Shown here piece after piece: positions 52,503-62,476 of a stretch of DNA of 64,000 nt. This stretch comes from Candidatus Sumerlaeota bacterium (GTDB lineage: Bacteria; Sumerlaeota; Sumerlaeia; Sumerlaeales; Sumerlaeaceae). Each line of letters begins with the position of its first letter. The stretch's first letter is position 1. The stretch is taken from the NCBI GenBank assembly GCA_012513815.1, contig JAAZBM010000015.1, forward strand, positions 26,159 through 90,158. Reading direction: 5' to 3'. The notes under the pieces were generated by a model that was not told the DNA's origin, did no database searches, and worked only from the letters and a program-made list of their open reading frames with translations. The position numbers and the translations under genes were made by a program.

Positions 52503-52925
52503 ATGTCAACTGAAGTTAGAGTTACCTATCAGGGCAGCCTAAGCTGCAAAGCCTATCACCCTGCGTCGGAATCCGACTTCCCGACAGCGGCGCCCACCGC
52601 TATCGGCGGAACCGGCAAAGGATTCACGCCCGGAGATGTGCTTGCGGCCTCCCTCGGGTCATGCATGCTCACCTATATCGGAGTCATCGCCATGCGCGAG
52701 GAACTCTCGATTGAGGGGACTGTCGCGACTGTCGAAACGGAGATGGGAGACAACCCGCATCGTGTCAGCAACTTGAAGGTGTCGCTGCTTATGCCGGATT
52801 CTTGCAAGAACCTGACAGCCGCCCAGAAAGCCAAACTCGTTAATGGGTCGAAGATGTGCCCTGTCAAGGCGAGCCTTCATCCTGACATCAAAATCGACAT
52901 CGAATTCATCTGGCCTGCCGACTAG
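52503..52925 (+). CDS. OsmC/Ohr-family peroxide-reducing protein
   Basis: A 140-residue protein with the two redox cysteines of the OsmC family: Cys54 in AASLGSCMLTYIG and Cys119 in KMCPVKASL. GKGFTPGDVLAASLGSC is the usual start of the central helix. Members reduce organic hydroperoxides with lipoyl or other thiols. AAGGAG lies nine bases before the ATG. The next gene follows after 16 bases. Confidence 0.92.
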   Translation: MSTEVRVTYQGSLSCKAYHPASESDFPTAAPTAIGGTGKGFTPGDVLAASLGSCMLTYIGVIAMREELSIEGTVATVETEMGDNPHRVSNLKVSLLMPDSCKNLTAAQKAKLVNGSKMCPVKASLHPDIKIDIEFIWPAD

Positions 52926-52941
52926 TATACAAAGGTGAACT

Positions 52942-53823
52942 TTGGACACAGCGCAAAAGGATAATACTCGGATATCAGAGTCTGCCGCCGGAACCTCGGC
53001 GGCAGCCTTTTCACGCATTGACATTGAGCTTACATGGGGGCTTGCCTTACGCGACATTCGCGTGCGCTATCGCCGCTCAATCGGCGGATTTCTCTGGTCA
53101 TTTGCCCGCCCAATATTTCTGACAATCGTGTTGTGGGCGGTCTTCTCTCACATCCTGAGAATCCCATTCAACCACCCCGATGTCCCATACTGGCTCTTTA
53201 TGTTGACCTCGATACTCGGCTGGAATTTCGTCACCGGCACACTTATCGAGGGCACATACAGCGTCTGCGGCAACAGCAACCTCGTCCGCAAAGTTCCCGT
53301 CAACGCCGCCGTATTCCCCATTTCCGTTCTGCTGTCCAATGCGTTCCACTTCGCGTTGGCGCTCATCGTACTGTTTCTCGTGCTCATCATCGGAGGGTGG
53401 TTCACGGCCTCATGGTGGCTGATCCTCCTGCCGTTTGTCATCATCACGCAGGGTCTATTCGTCTTGGCGCTCGCCATGTTCACCTCATCAATGCAAGTCT
53501 ACTACCGCGATATCGGCAACGGACTTGACATTATCACCATGGCATGGTTTTACATCACGCCCATCCTCTATCCGCTCGACCTCGCGCATGCAGAACTTGC
53601 CGCGAGATTCGGCCCATGGGCATGGTGCGCATACCTGTCAAACCCGACGGCCGTCTTTGCCGCAGCGACAAGAAGATGTCTCATCTTTGGCCCAAATGCC
53701 GAAATCCACGACGCGACTTTGCTCATGGCATTCTCGGCGACAACACTCGCAAGCATAGTGTTATTGATGATTGGATGGAAAGTTTTCCACAAACTAAGTG
53801 AAAGGTTTGCTGACGAATTATGA
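52942..53823 (+). CDS. ABC-2-type polysaccharide/teichoic-acid export permease, no adjacent ATPase
   Basis: A 293-residue permease of the Wzm/TagG type. It has the amphipathic start LTWGLALRDIRVRYRRSIGGFLWSFARPI, then six membrane segments, and the conserved YYRDIGNGLDIITMAWFYITPILYP. These permeases pair with a Wzt/TagH ATPase to export polyprenyl-linked glycans. No ATPase gene is next to it or in the window. It starts with TTG (AAAGGTG upstream). Its stop overlaps the next ATG (ATGA). Confidence 0.88.
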   Translation: MDTAQKDNTRISESAAGTSAAAFSRIDIELTWGLALRDIRVRYRRSIGGFLWSFARPIFLTIVLWAVFSHILRIPFNHPDVPYWLFMLTSILGWNFVTGTLIEGTYSVCGNSNLVRKVPVNAAVFPISVLLSNAFHFALALIVLFLVLIIGGWFTASWWLILLPFVIITQGLFVLALAMFTSSMQVYYRDIGNGLDIITMAWFYITPILYPLDLAHAELAARFGPWAWCAYLSNPTAVFAAATRRCLIFGPNAEIHDATLLMAFSATTLASIVLLMIGWKVFHKLSERFADEL

Positions 53824-54485
53824 CGAAAAATATCGCGCCGAATGGATGCGCATTTGTAATCGAACCGATGGTTCTCCCCGAGATGGATCAGAATGGATAT
53901 CTTGTATACGACCCTGATACACGCGACGCAATTGTCATCGACCCAAGCCTCTCGGCAAACGTCATTGACCGCCGCATCCAAGAATTAAACCTCAACACGC
54001 ACATCATCCTCGACACGCACGGACACATCGACCACATACTGGCGCAAGAACAACTCCGCGCACTGACCAAGGCGCAAATCTGGATTAACGAAGACGATGC
54101 CCTCTACCTCTGTGACCCAACCCTCAACGCCTCGGCGATGTTCGACATCCCGTTCGAAGGGCACGAACCCGACCACCTATTCAAGGGCGGCGACAGCATC
54201 ACGGCCGGCACCCTCGCCTTCGAGGTCATCCAAGTTTCCGGGCACACACCCGGCTCATCGCTTTTTGTCAATCGTCAGAACAAAGTCGTCTTCACCGGCG
54301 ACCACGTTTTCGCCGGCTCCATCGGCCGCACAGACCTCAACGGTTCGACACCGCGAACGATGGACCAATCACTTCGGATTTTCATGCAACTACCGCCGGA
54401 TTTCGCCGTCTATCCCGGACACGGACCGGCGACGACCGTCGCACGCGAACTCAGAATTAACCCGTTTCTCGTGAATCTGAAATGA
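53820..54485 (+). CDS. Metallo-beta-lactamase-fold hydrolase (glyoxalase II-like)
   Basis: A 221-residue MBL hydrolase with metal motif DTHGHIDHI, the later SGHTPGSSLF, VFTGDHVFAGSIGRTDL and final VYPGHGPATT. The pattern is of glyoxalase II-like thioester hydrolases. The substrate is unknown. It overlaps the ABC-2 permease gene by ATGA, so production is coupled. Confidence 0.92.
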   Translation: MTKNIAPNGCAFVIEPMVLPEMDQNGYLVYDPDTRDAIVIDPSLSANVIDRRIQELNLNTHIILDTHGHIDHILAQEQLRALTKAQIWINEDDALYLCDPTLNASAMFDIPFEGHEPDHLFKGGDSITAGTLAFEVIQVSGHTPGSSLFVNRQNKVVFTGDHVFAGSIGRTDLNGSTPRTMDQSLRIFMQLPPDFAVYPGHGPATTVARELRINPFLVNLK

Positions 54486-54504
54486 GCATCACACATCGCT
54501 GTCA

Positions 54505-54534
54505 TTGACTTTTCCCCTTAACAAAAAGTATTAA
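54505..54534 (+). promoter_or_regulatory. Promoter for the secreted protein at 54.6 kb
   Basis: TTGACT (54505-54510), 18 bases, TATTAA (54529-54534), 32 bases before the ATG. Confidence 0.5.
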
Positions 54535-54566
54535 CTCTTATCAAATGTTAAAGTGAGATTCTGCCA

Positions 54567-55688
54567 ATGAAACATTTAACGCTTAAATCTTCGCTCGCGC
54601 TTTGCGCCATTCTCGCTACGACAGCCATGCTCAGCGCTGAGCCAACAACGATTATCCAAGGAACGAAATGCGACCTCAACAACGACGGAAAACTTGAGGC
54701 GATTCAGTTTATTCCTACCCCTGTCAACGGTAAAATGGCAGACAGCGACTCGTATAAGTATTCCATTGTTGTAAAAGATGAGAACAACAAAATCATCTGG
54801 ACTAACCCCGAAGACGGCGAGGACGCATGCAACCTGTACCTTAACCTGAACGCACAAAGCTGGGAGGCCGTGACCGGCGGCGACATCGACGCCGACGGAA
54901 ACGCCGAGGTTTGCCTCTCCATCTCGCCAAGCGATGTCTCACCATTCCGCATTTTCATTATGCGCTGGGACGAAGAGAAACAATCGCTCGGTTGCTTCAA
55001 CTCGGCATACCTCATCGAACGCAAACTCGGCTCGGACAATTTTACTTGGGCGAATCACTTCAACGATGACCCCGAGCAAATCATGCTGCACACAAGCGCC
55101 AACGAATTCGCGTGGAGAGGACGCATCGATGCCGCCGCTGACAAGTGGAAGCCGGACTTCGGCAACATGACTTGGATTAGCAGCATCGACAGTGTGACCT
55201 CACCCGGAATTGTCAAAGCAACCGCATGGCGACTCCGCAACGGAAGCAAAGTCCAAAAAGGCAAGGCAATCCTCGAAGCAACTGGCCAAGGCTACAAGGT
55301 CACAAAATGGGTCACGGCGCTCGCCGCACCCACAACACAAACAAATGCCGAGGGTGTCAGCGAAAACGAAGGTGTGCCCGATGTCGAAGTGTTTGTCGCC
55401 AAGTATCGAGCCGTTCTTGCGCCACGTGACCGCGTCAACTCGAACGGGAAGAAGCTCGAGAGTATCGGAGCGGTTCTCGCCCAAGACCGAGCGAACTTTC
55501 ACAAATTCGGCATTCGACAACGCGGAGACGAAACTGATTCCGGCTACTTCAAAAGCGCCGAGAACAGACAGAAACTTATGTATATGACGGTCAATAGCAC
55601 AAGGCTCGGACGGGAAGCGATGAGAGCGAACAAACCCGTGACCATCACCGTTTACAAAGACAGAATTCTTATCGACGACCCAAACTAA
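54567..55688 (+). CDS. Secreted protein with FG-GAP/EF-hand-like DxDxDG loops, unknown function
   Basis: A 373-residue exported protein with a signal peptide (about 1-24, cut after LSA). Two calcium-loop-like motifs are DLNNDGKLE (about 36-44) and DIDADGNAE (about 104-112), as in FG-GAP/VCBS-type blades. The rest has no recognised domain: a Trp-containing middle part (DKWKPDFGNMTWIS), and a C-terminal region with KLMYMTVNSTRLGREAMRANKP. The gene has its own promoter and is 27 bases from the convergent addA end. I could not assign a family. Confidence 0.72.
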   Translation: MKHLTLKSSLALCAILATTAMLSAEPTTIIQGTKCDLNNDGKLEAIQFIPTPVNGKMADSDSYKYSIVVKDENNKIIWTNPEDGEDACNLYLNLNAQSWEAVTGGDIDADGNAEVCLSISPSDVSPFRIFIMRWDEEKQSLGCFNSAYLIERKLGSDNFTWANHFNDDPEQIMLHTSANEFAWRGRIDAAADKWKPDFGNMTWISSIDSVTSPGIVKATAWRLRNGSKVQKGKAILEATGQGYKVTKWVTALAAPTTQTNAEGVSENEGVPDVEVFVAKYRAVLAPRDRVNSNGKKLESIGAVLAQDRANFHKFGIRQRGDETDSGYFKSAENRQKLMYMTVNSTRLGREAMRANKPVTITVYKDRILIDDPN

Positions 55689-55715
55689 AACTCAACGACA
55701 TCGGCCGCGCCACAA

Positions 55716-58700
55716 TCATTCCTCGATTCGGTCGACGATGGTAATCTCACCATCCTCGGGAATTTTCGCCAGCTTATTCATGAGCGGGAAATACAGATAA
55801 CGACTGACTTCCGATGATGAAACATTAAAACGTTTCTGGATAATCTCGCCATACTCGATGACCTGCTTGTCATACTCCGCGCCGCTAATTTTATCGGTAA
55901 GATGTTCCTCGCTATCGCCCTCAAGGTTCGTCGTCTTGTAATCAACGATTGTCCAATGAGACCCTTTGCGCCACAAACGATCAATGATTTTATTTTGAAA
56001 ACGGTTGTCCTTTGGCGACGTCAAGGCATACTCGTAATAGTCCTCATCATGCCGACGCAACATCTCCGGGTGCTCCTGAATAACATGCTGCAAAGCATCC
56101 TTGACGATCTTCTCGGAAGAGTTTAATTCGTCTTCTCGATAAACCTTGTTCTGGCGCAATGCAGTACGAATCAGCTTATCATCATCATCTATCAACTTCT
56201 CCGTGCCATCCTTGGCCATCCGCTCCAACCACGCATGAACAACCGTGCCAATCGCGCGAGCCGGACTGCCGGCAGCAAACTTCCCAAGCCAATCGGGAAT
56301 ACGCCGTTTATCGCCAACGGAATAGTGTTCGTCATCGACCGCGTCACCGTCGTCGGCGCCTTCAATCGTACCCTCGGGAATTGCCACATCGTCGATTTCC
56401 AACTCCCAGTCCTTGCTTAGCCGCGCGACTTTTTTGCCTGCGTCAGTAAAGTCCTGTGTGACGTCCAAAGCTTCATCATTTTGGCTATTTTTGACCATTT
56501 CCGTGATATCTTCTTTGGGAGTCTCGATGCCTTCTATCATCGTCGCGAAAAGATTAGGCGATTGGTTTTCTTTGTAACCATAAACCATACGCAAGCAATT
56601 CTTTGCACGCGTGGCCGCAACATACAGCAAACGACGACTCTCATTTTCTTCCTTGCGTTTGTTGATGAGCGAAACCAAAGCCTTGTAATATAGTGACTCT
56701 TTGGCATCTTCAATTTTTTCTTGCGACACCTTACCGGCAGCGCATACAAACTGATTCCCAATCCAGCACCATTTGAGAAGAGCTGTGGAATCTCTTCCGC
56801 CCGCTGACTTATCCAGTGTAGGCAAAATGACAGTATCAAACTCCATTCCCTTGGACTTATGAATCGTCATGACCTGAACTTTTTGGGCATCGGCATTCTG
56901 ATCGGGCGGCGCGTACAAATGTTCAACCGCCGCGACAAGTCGTTCATTTGATGTGATGTGCCCATCCTGCTCCAACTTGTAAAGGATGTTCAAATACTGA
57001 CGAACGCCTTCCAAATCGGATTCATCCTCAACAGTAGCAGGCCCGCCCAACTCAAGCCAAGTTTGCTCAACAAGCAACGTGAACTGACTCGCCTGAAGCG
57101 CTGCCGCATGAGACTTGAACATGACATCGTAAAACGAACGCAACCGAGTATCACGAAATTCCGGTGAATCCTTGAGTTTCTCAATCTTTTCCCAAACCGT
57201 CCGCTGAACATCTGCAGGTGTCGCGTCTTCTGCGTTATCCGCTTTACTTTCCGATTTATTCTCATTCGGAGTAAATTGCTCGAGTTGCGCCAACGTCAAA
57301 CCACACCACGGAGCGCGAAGCAAACTCAACCACGCGACAGTATCATTCTCCATACACAAAGCGCGAGTCAACGAAATCAAGTCAATGATGACTTGGCGCT
57401 TATTCATCTTGTCAATCTCAATCGCCTGATACGGAATACCCTCCTTGCGAAGATAGGACAATACATTGCCGAGATAATTACGGTTGCGCACAAGAATCGC
57501 GCACTTTGCGTCATCATCTGCTGCCGGATGCTGCTCCGTCCATTCCTTAACCAACTGCGCGACATGCCACAAGGAACGATCGGCCATCGCTTTTTTATCA
57601 TCCTTATCTTCGAGCGTGTAGACATCCTTTCGACAAGAAACATTCTCCGTCGTTTCTGCGTCATCATCACGAACGCCAACGGCCTGCGTGTAACGGACCG
57701 CGCCGGTCTCCGGACTCGCGACATCACCCAGTATATGCGAAAACGCTCCGTTATACCACTCTACCAACGACTTGCGAGAACGGAAATTCTTGTTCAGTGT
57801 CAGCGTATCATCAACCTCAAAATCACCGATACTTTTCGACTGGCAAGCGTTAATGAATAACTCGACTTCGGCCTGACGGAAACGATAGATGGACTGCATT
57901 GGGTCGCCGACGACGAACAGCGTGCGACCATCATTCCGAGACTTCCACTGACGAGTTATCGCCTTAATCAATTGATACTGACGCTTCGACGAATCCTGAA
58001 ATTCATCAACCATCAGGTGACGTGTTCGGTTCTCTTTATCCGTCAACTCGCCAAGCGCCTCGACAGCCTTATCCGCGACCGCTGTAAAGTCCAAAACGCC
58101 ACGAGCTATCCACTGGTCTTCAAGCGACTTTAGCAGGATAGGCAACACACCAACGACTGCGAGCAACGACTTGAAATCCGTGCTTCGATCATTCTCGTTT
58201 GTCGAATATTTAGCGTCCTTCCTTGCGACAGAATAAGCCTCAACAATTTCAATGTTAATGCCTTCGAAATAGGCTTTGCATTTCCGACACTCCATGCAAC
58301 GCGTCGCGAAATTTTGGCGTTCTTTCTTTGCTTCGGCTTCTTTTGGGAAACCACAACTAACGGTAATTCCACGTGTTTTCCTGTATTCATCGCCGGAAAA
58401 CAACAATTGTTTGAAGCCAAGCAACAAACCTTCCTTATCCTCTTCACACAAATCTGTCACAAGGTTTTCGGCGTTCTTATCCTCAAGGCATTTGTAACAC
58501 TCCGTCTTAAAAGAACCATGTTCCTGAGCTTGCTTGCAGAAATGAATCACCTCGTTTAGGCAATTGTTTTCTGTAAATATGTTGATGACCTTTTCGAAAT
58601 CAACAATCTTGGATAGTTCCGCGAAGACCCGTTTCGCGTTGGCAATACAAAACTCAACATCACCATTGGTCGATTCGTCAACACGTTTGACAGCATCACG

Positions 58701-59333
58701 CCACTGCTCACGAGCCGCGAGCAACTTGCTCAAATCATCAATTGCTAGTCGTCGATTATAACCATAAATCTTCAAAAATCGGTTGATGCGATTGCCCTCT
58801 TCCTCCGAGCGCCCTGACGTTTCCAGTGTCATCTTCGCCGCTTCTCGATAAACCTCAGTCGTCTCGCCTTCCGGGTCTGCCACACTTGGGACAGTCCCCA
58901 AGCCAGTGCGCTGCGCATGATGAGTCAAAACTTCTTTGCAAAACGCGTCGATGGTGCAGATTTTCAAACGCTCCGGAATTTCCAGAAGTTTCCAATCCTC
59001 TTTTGCGTCACGCTTCATCACCGCATTCGCAAGCTCCCGAGTCTTGACTTCATATTCATTCGCCTCGTCCAACTTTTCATTCTTCCGAGCCTCATCAAGC
59101 TTCGTCAACAATCGCACACGCAATTCATCGGCCGCCGCGTTTGTAAAAGTAATTGCCACAAGTTGATCCGGCTTCTCGAGTTTTTCATCTTCAGCGAGAA
59201 TCCGCAGTATCCGCTGTATCATCAACGCTGTCTTCCCGGACCCCGCAGGAGCAGTCACGATATAAGACTTGGTGGGGTCGATTGCAAGAACACGAACATC
59301 GTCATCATTCATCATTTGATTCATCATCACCAT
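55716..59333 (-). CDS. addA: AddA-type helicase-nuclease
   Basis: A 1205-residue UvrD-like helicase with a C-terminal RecB-family nuclease, the main motor and 3'-strand nuclease of AddAB in double-strand break repair. Walker A APAGSGKTALM is at about 28-38; VAITFTNAAADELR, CTIDAFCKEVL, MVDEFQDSSKRQYQL, VGDPMQSIYRFR, MTIHKSKGMEFDTVILP and LLYVAATRAKNCL are the SF1 motifs in order. The nuclease part has WTIVDYKTTNLEG and a following Gln-containing helix (YDKQVIEYG). The ATG directly follows the TAG of addB (TAGATG) with AGGAG six bases before it. Length is typical. Confidence 0.93.
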   Translation of the reverse strand: MVMMNQMMNDDDVRVLAIDPTKSYIVTAPAGSGKTALMIQRILRILAEDEKLEKPDQLVAITFTNAAADELRVRLLTKLDEARKNEKLDEANEYEVKTRELANAVMKRDAKEDWKLLEIPERLKICTIDAFCKEVLTHHAQRTGLGTVPSVADPEGETTEVYREAAKMTLETSGRSEEEGNRINRFLKIYGYNRRLAIDDLSKLLAAREQWRDAVKRVDESTNGDVEFCIANAKRVFAELSKIVDFEKVINIFTENNCLNEVIHFCKQAQEHGSFKTECYKCLEDKNAENLVTDLCEEDKEGLLLGFKQLLFSGDEYRKTRGITVSCGFPKEAEAKKERQNFATRCMECRKCKAYFEGINIEIVEAYSVARKDAKYSTNENDRSTDFKSLLAVVGVLPILLKSLEDQWIARGVLDFTAVADKAVEALGELTDKENRTRHLMVDEFQDSSKRQYQLIKAITRQWKSRNDGRTLFVVGDPMQSIYRFRQAEVELFINACQSKSIGDFEVDDTLTLNKNFRSRKSLVEWYNGAFSHILGDVASPETGAVRYTQAVGVRDDDAETTENVSCRKDVYTLEDKDDKKAMADRSLWHVAQLVKEWTEQHPAADDDAKCAILVRNRNYLGNVLSYLRKEGIPYQAIEIDKMNKRQVIIDLISLTRALCMENDTVAWLSLLRAPWCGLTLAQLEQFTPNENKSESKADNAEDATPADVQRTVWEKIEKLKDSPEFRDTRLRSFYDVMFKSHAAALQASQFTLLVEQTWLELGGPATVEDESDLEGVRQYLNILYKLEQDGHITSNERLVAAVEHLYAPPDQNADAQKVQVMTIHKSKGMEFDTVILPTLDKSAGGRDSTALLKWCWIGNQFVCAAGKVSQEKIEDAKESLYYKALVSLINKRKEENESRRLLYVAATRAKNCLRMVYGYKENQSPNLFATMIEGIETPKEDITEMVKNSQNDEALDVTQDFTDAGKKVARLSKDWELEIDDVAIPEGTIEGADDGDAVDDEHYSVGDKRRIPDWLGKFAAGSPARAIGTVVHAWLERMAKDGTEKLIDDDDKLIRTALRQNKVYREDELNSSEKIVKDALQHVIQEHPEMLRRHDEDYYEYALTSPKDNRFQNKIIDRLWRKGSHWTIVDYKTTNLEGDSEEHLTDKISGAEYDKQVIEYGEIIQKRFNVSSSEVSRYLYFPLMNKLAKIPEDGEITIVDRIEE

Positions 59334-62318
59334 CTATCTCTCCTGTTCATTCTCACTATTTTCAGTATAAGATTGCGTTTCCGATACACGACACAACTGC
59401 TGTAGACCGCAATACTCACAACCCTTTTTCGTAACACGGCAATCCCCCTCGCAAATCCCATCAACTGCCTTCATCATCTTGTCCGTCCACTCGCTAATGA
59501 TCGACCGCTTATTCTTTTTTGACTCTGACTCTGCCATAATCGTTTCGTCATCCAGACCAATGTATTCCATCATTTTGGGATGCATCATTGCCAGTCGCAC
59601 TGACCCGATATTCTCCATATTAAGCGGCACCGAATCCGGAGTCTCGGACGCTTCGGCATCGCCTATTTCCGGCTGTCTATTCTTGAGCAAAAAGTAATAA
59701 ACCGCCAATTGCGGGTCATCCATCGACTTCAATCTATTCAACGTTTTGTTGCTGCCGGTTTTGTAATCAATGATGTTATACTTTTCATCGAAATCAACAT
59801 CGCGGTCAATTCGGTCGATGCGACAACTCAGGAACAACTCGTGTTGAGTGCCTTTGAGCGGTGCGCAAATTGACTCCTCATGCGCGACAATCGCAAACGG
59901 GTCACGTTGGTCACGATTCATGTCAACATCACGCAACCACTTCTCAACCAACTCGACAATTCTTTTCTCCAAGCCGCTTAACGTTTCTTTGTCCCGATAA
60001 TTATATCGGCACAATTGACTCTTCGGCAGAACATTTTGAACAGTCTTCACAATCAAACTGTTCAAATCATCCGCGTCAAGCGCGAGCAGTTCTGCTTGAG
60101 AATGAATTCCCGATTCCTTCCAAAACGCCTGCATCACATCGTGAATCACCGTTCCCCATTGCGCCGCGGTTGGTCCATATTCGACAGATTCGAGCGCGGA
60201 AAGATTCGACATTCGCGATTGCGCGTAGGCATGAAACGGGCACGACAGGTAATTATCAATCAGCGCACTTCCGCCTTTCGCAGGCTTATCCCCGCTGCTC
60301 ACTAACACTGTTGTTTCGTCATCAACACGCGTTATTTTTCCCTGCGATTCCGATCGAATCTTTTCATAGAGTGATTGCTGCGCCTCATCCGTGCAATCTC
60401 TGTGATCGCCGTCCGCCTCACCCAGCACAAGCGCACTACACCGCTGCTTGCTGCCTTTTTCACTGATTCGCGCATACGACATAATCAGCGCACCACCCGA
60501 CTGTATCTGATGCTCCAACAATCGCGTCACACTCAACGCTTCAGCATAACACCAATCGGAACTGCAATGAGGCATATTATAATATCGTTGTAGCGATATC
60601 GTCAACAGCGGATTCAGACGACTGAACGACGGCCATGTCTTATCATCCATTCCGCAAACCCACAAGTGCGTAAACTCCTGACCGGCCATCTCAAGCAAAC
60701 CAAGAATTTGCACCGGCGCGCCATCACCGCCCGCCATCTGAAACGGAGTCGCATCGGCCATTGTCTTAATCATGTCCAACGCCTCAGTCGCGCTCGCGAC
60801 GCCCGCCGTATCGAAGATATCATACGAAGACAAACCATCGAGAACCTTCTCGAAACTTTGATGAATGCTCCTTGCGTAGTCATTCAAATCAGCGCGAGAC
60901 TCACCCTTCAACGACCCAAGCCAATTCACATCGTGCAAAACTTTCTTGAACTCCTCGGCCCAATCGGAAGGTAACTTCTTGCCACGCTTGGCGATGCCAA
61001 TCCATTCGTTCTCCTCCTTATTACAACATTTATTAATGCTGCGAATCAGTTCCGAATCCGTACATTTTAATTCATTAAAATCACTGGCGAGATATTCGCG
61101 TCTTCCACTCTGACGCAACCGCCGTTCCAACGACAAACGCGACAGATAACCCGACTTCGTATCACTGAACCAACGCGAAAGTAGAATCTGCGAGATGGTC
61201 TCAAAATCAACTCCCGCGCCTTCAACACCACATATCAACCGCAACAACGCAATCGCGTTCGAGACCGCGCTTTGTTGCCCGAGCGGAGCGCCCACACTTA
61301 TGTTGAAAACCTTCCGACGACTCGAAGCATAGTCTTGACCCAAGTACTCAAACGAATACAGCGACGGACACAACACCGAGGTAAACACTGACTCGACTTC
61401 GCGCAAACGATTGTGCAAATCGGGAATCACAATTCCAATGCGCAACTTTTCCGCAGACGAGGACATCTGCTCCTTGGCCCACTGCGCCGCATGAATCAAC
61501 TCTGACCCACTTGTCTGGAAGGAGCGCACAGTCGGCTTTCGCACCGCGCCACGAGGGTCAGGAACATAATACTCTTGAACAGTACACACTTGAGCGACAG
61601 CGCGACGAAATTCCTGAAGCAAAGTCGGATACTCATACGGAGCACGGTGTTTGGGGACAATCTTATTCGTCGACAGTAACTCTGTAAAACCCGCAAAGAT
61701 GACGGTCTTCGGCAGGGACAATTTATTAAGCTTTTCCTCCGACGACAAACAACTCATGATTTCGGCAAGCGTGACATATGAACATTTAGCACGTATTTCT
61801 GCAAGCTGCGCAAAGAGATAAGTCGGTGTTTTCTTTGTCAGTTTTGTTTCATCAACATAACCATCATTTTCGACACGATCAATCGCGTCCTGCAAATAGT
61901 CAAGTGGCACCCGCGATTCATGCAACATCCTCCACGCGTGCATAGCATCCGATGCGGCCTGTGTGACCATCGCAATCTTCTTGTCCGGATGCCCTCCGAC
62001 ATACTTTTGAATCAATTGTGCCCAAAGCCACTGTTCACTCTGTTCATCCAACAAATCGCCATCACACTCCGCAATCGGAACAAGTTGCGCCATATTCCAC
62101 AAACGCTTTACCCACGCGTTCAATGTCAAAATGTCCGGCGTATTCCACACGTCACCCTTGCTTGATTGTAGCGAAGAGTACCGTTCTTTCAAAAAACGTG
62201 TCAAACGATTGTTGACCGTTACCACAGTCACTTGCTCAGGAGATTCGCTCACACGCTTAAGCACATCTGACAATCCTAACGACGAACAAACCTTCTCATC
62301 AAACTCATCGAAATCCAT
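59334..62318 (-). CDS. addB: AddB-type nuclease with 4Fe-4S cluster motif
   Basis: A 994-residue partner of AddA. An inactivated helicase-like N-terminal half (VTVVTVNNRLTRFLKERY with no Walker A) recognises DNA; the C-terminal half is a PD-(D/E)XK nuclease with YNIIDYKTGSNKT. Cysteines of the AddB iron-sulfur staple are visible: one in LSCPFHAYAQ and CEYCGLQQLC (Cys-x2-Cys-x5-Cys) at the end, which holds the nuclease domain together. Gene order addB-addA on the strand matches the usual operon. It may follow a promoter at about 62390 on the minus strand (TTGTAG, 16 bases, TATGCT). Confidence 0.92.
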   Translation of the reverse strand: MDFDEFDEKVCSSLGLSDVLKRVSESPEQVTVVTVNNRLTRFLKERYSSLQSSKGDVWNTPDILTLNAWVKRLWNMAQLVPIAECDGDLLDEQSEQWLWAQLIQKYVGGHPDKKIAMVTQAASDAMHAWRMLHESRVPLDYLQDAIDRVENDGYVDETKLTKKTPTYLFAQLAEIRAKCSYVTLAEIMSCLSSEEKLNKLSLPKTVIFAGFTELLSTNKIVPKHRAPYEYPTLLQEFRRAVAQVCTVQEYYVPDPRGAVRKPTVRSFQTSGSELIHAAQWAKEQMSSSAEKLRIGIVIPDLHNRLREVESVFTSVLCPSLYSFEYLGQDYASSRRKVFNISVGAPLGQQSAVSNAIALLRLICGVEGAGVDFETISQILLSRWFSDTKSGYLSRLSLERRLRQSGRREYLASDFNELKCTDSELIRSINKCCNKEENEWIGIAKRGKKLPSDWAEEFKKVLHDVNWLGSLKGESRADLNDYARSIHQSFEKVLDGLSSYDIFDTAGVASATEALDMIKTMADATPFQMAGGDGAPVQILGLLEMAGQEFTHLWVCGMDDKTWPSFSRLNPLLTISLQRYYNMPHCSSDWCYAEALSVTRLLEHQIQSGGALIMSYARISEKGSKQRCSALVLGEADGDHRDCTDEAQQSLYEKIRSESQGKITRVDDETTVLVSSGDKPAKGGSALIDNYLSCPFHAYAQSRMSNLSALESVEYGPTAAQWGTVIHDVMQAFWKESGIHSQAELLALDADDLNSLIVKTVQNVLPKSQLCRYNYRDKETLSGLEKRIVELVEKWLRDVDMNRDQRDPFAIVAHEESICAPLKGTQHELFLSCRIDRIDRDVDFDEKYNIIDYKTGSNKTLNRLKSMDDPQLAVYYFLLKNRQPEIGDAEASETPDSVPLNMENIGSVRLAMMHPKMMEYIGLDDETIMAESESKKNKRSIISEWTDKMMKAVDGICEGDCRVTKKGCEYCGLQQLCRVSETQSYTENSENEQER

Positions 62319-62379
62319 CTTGTACCATCCTTTTTATTTTCTGTTCCAAAATACAACTTAAGAGTGGATAGCGTCGACA

Positions 62380-62408
62380 CGAGCATAGTCCGTTCGGTCA
62401 GTACTACA
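62380..62408 (-). promoter_or_regulatory. Possible promoter for addBA
   Basis: TTGTAG, 16 bases, TATGCT on the minus strand, in the 158-base gap between cinA and addB. Matches are moderate; coordinates are approximate. Confidence 0.4.
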
Positions 62409-62476
62409 AATTTTATATTTTTACGTCTTCCATCAAATCATTTTCGCCATCAAAAAGCAGCCAAATCGCCGACAAA

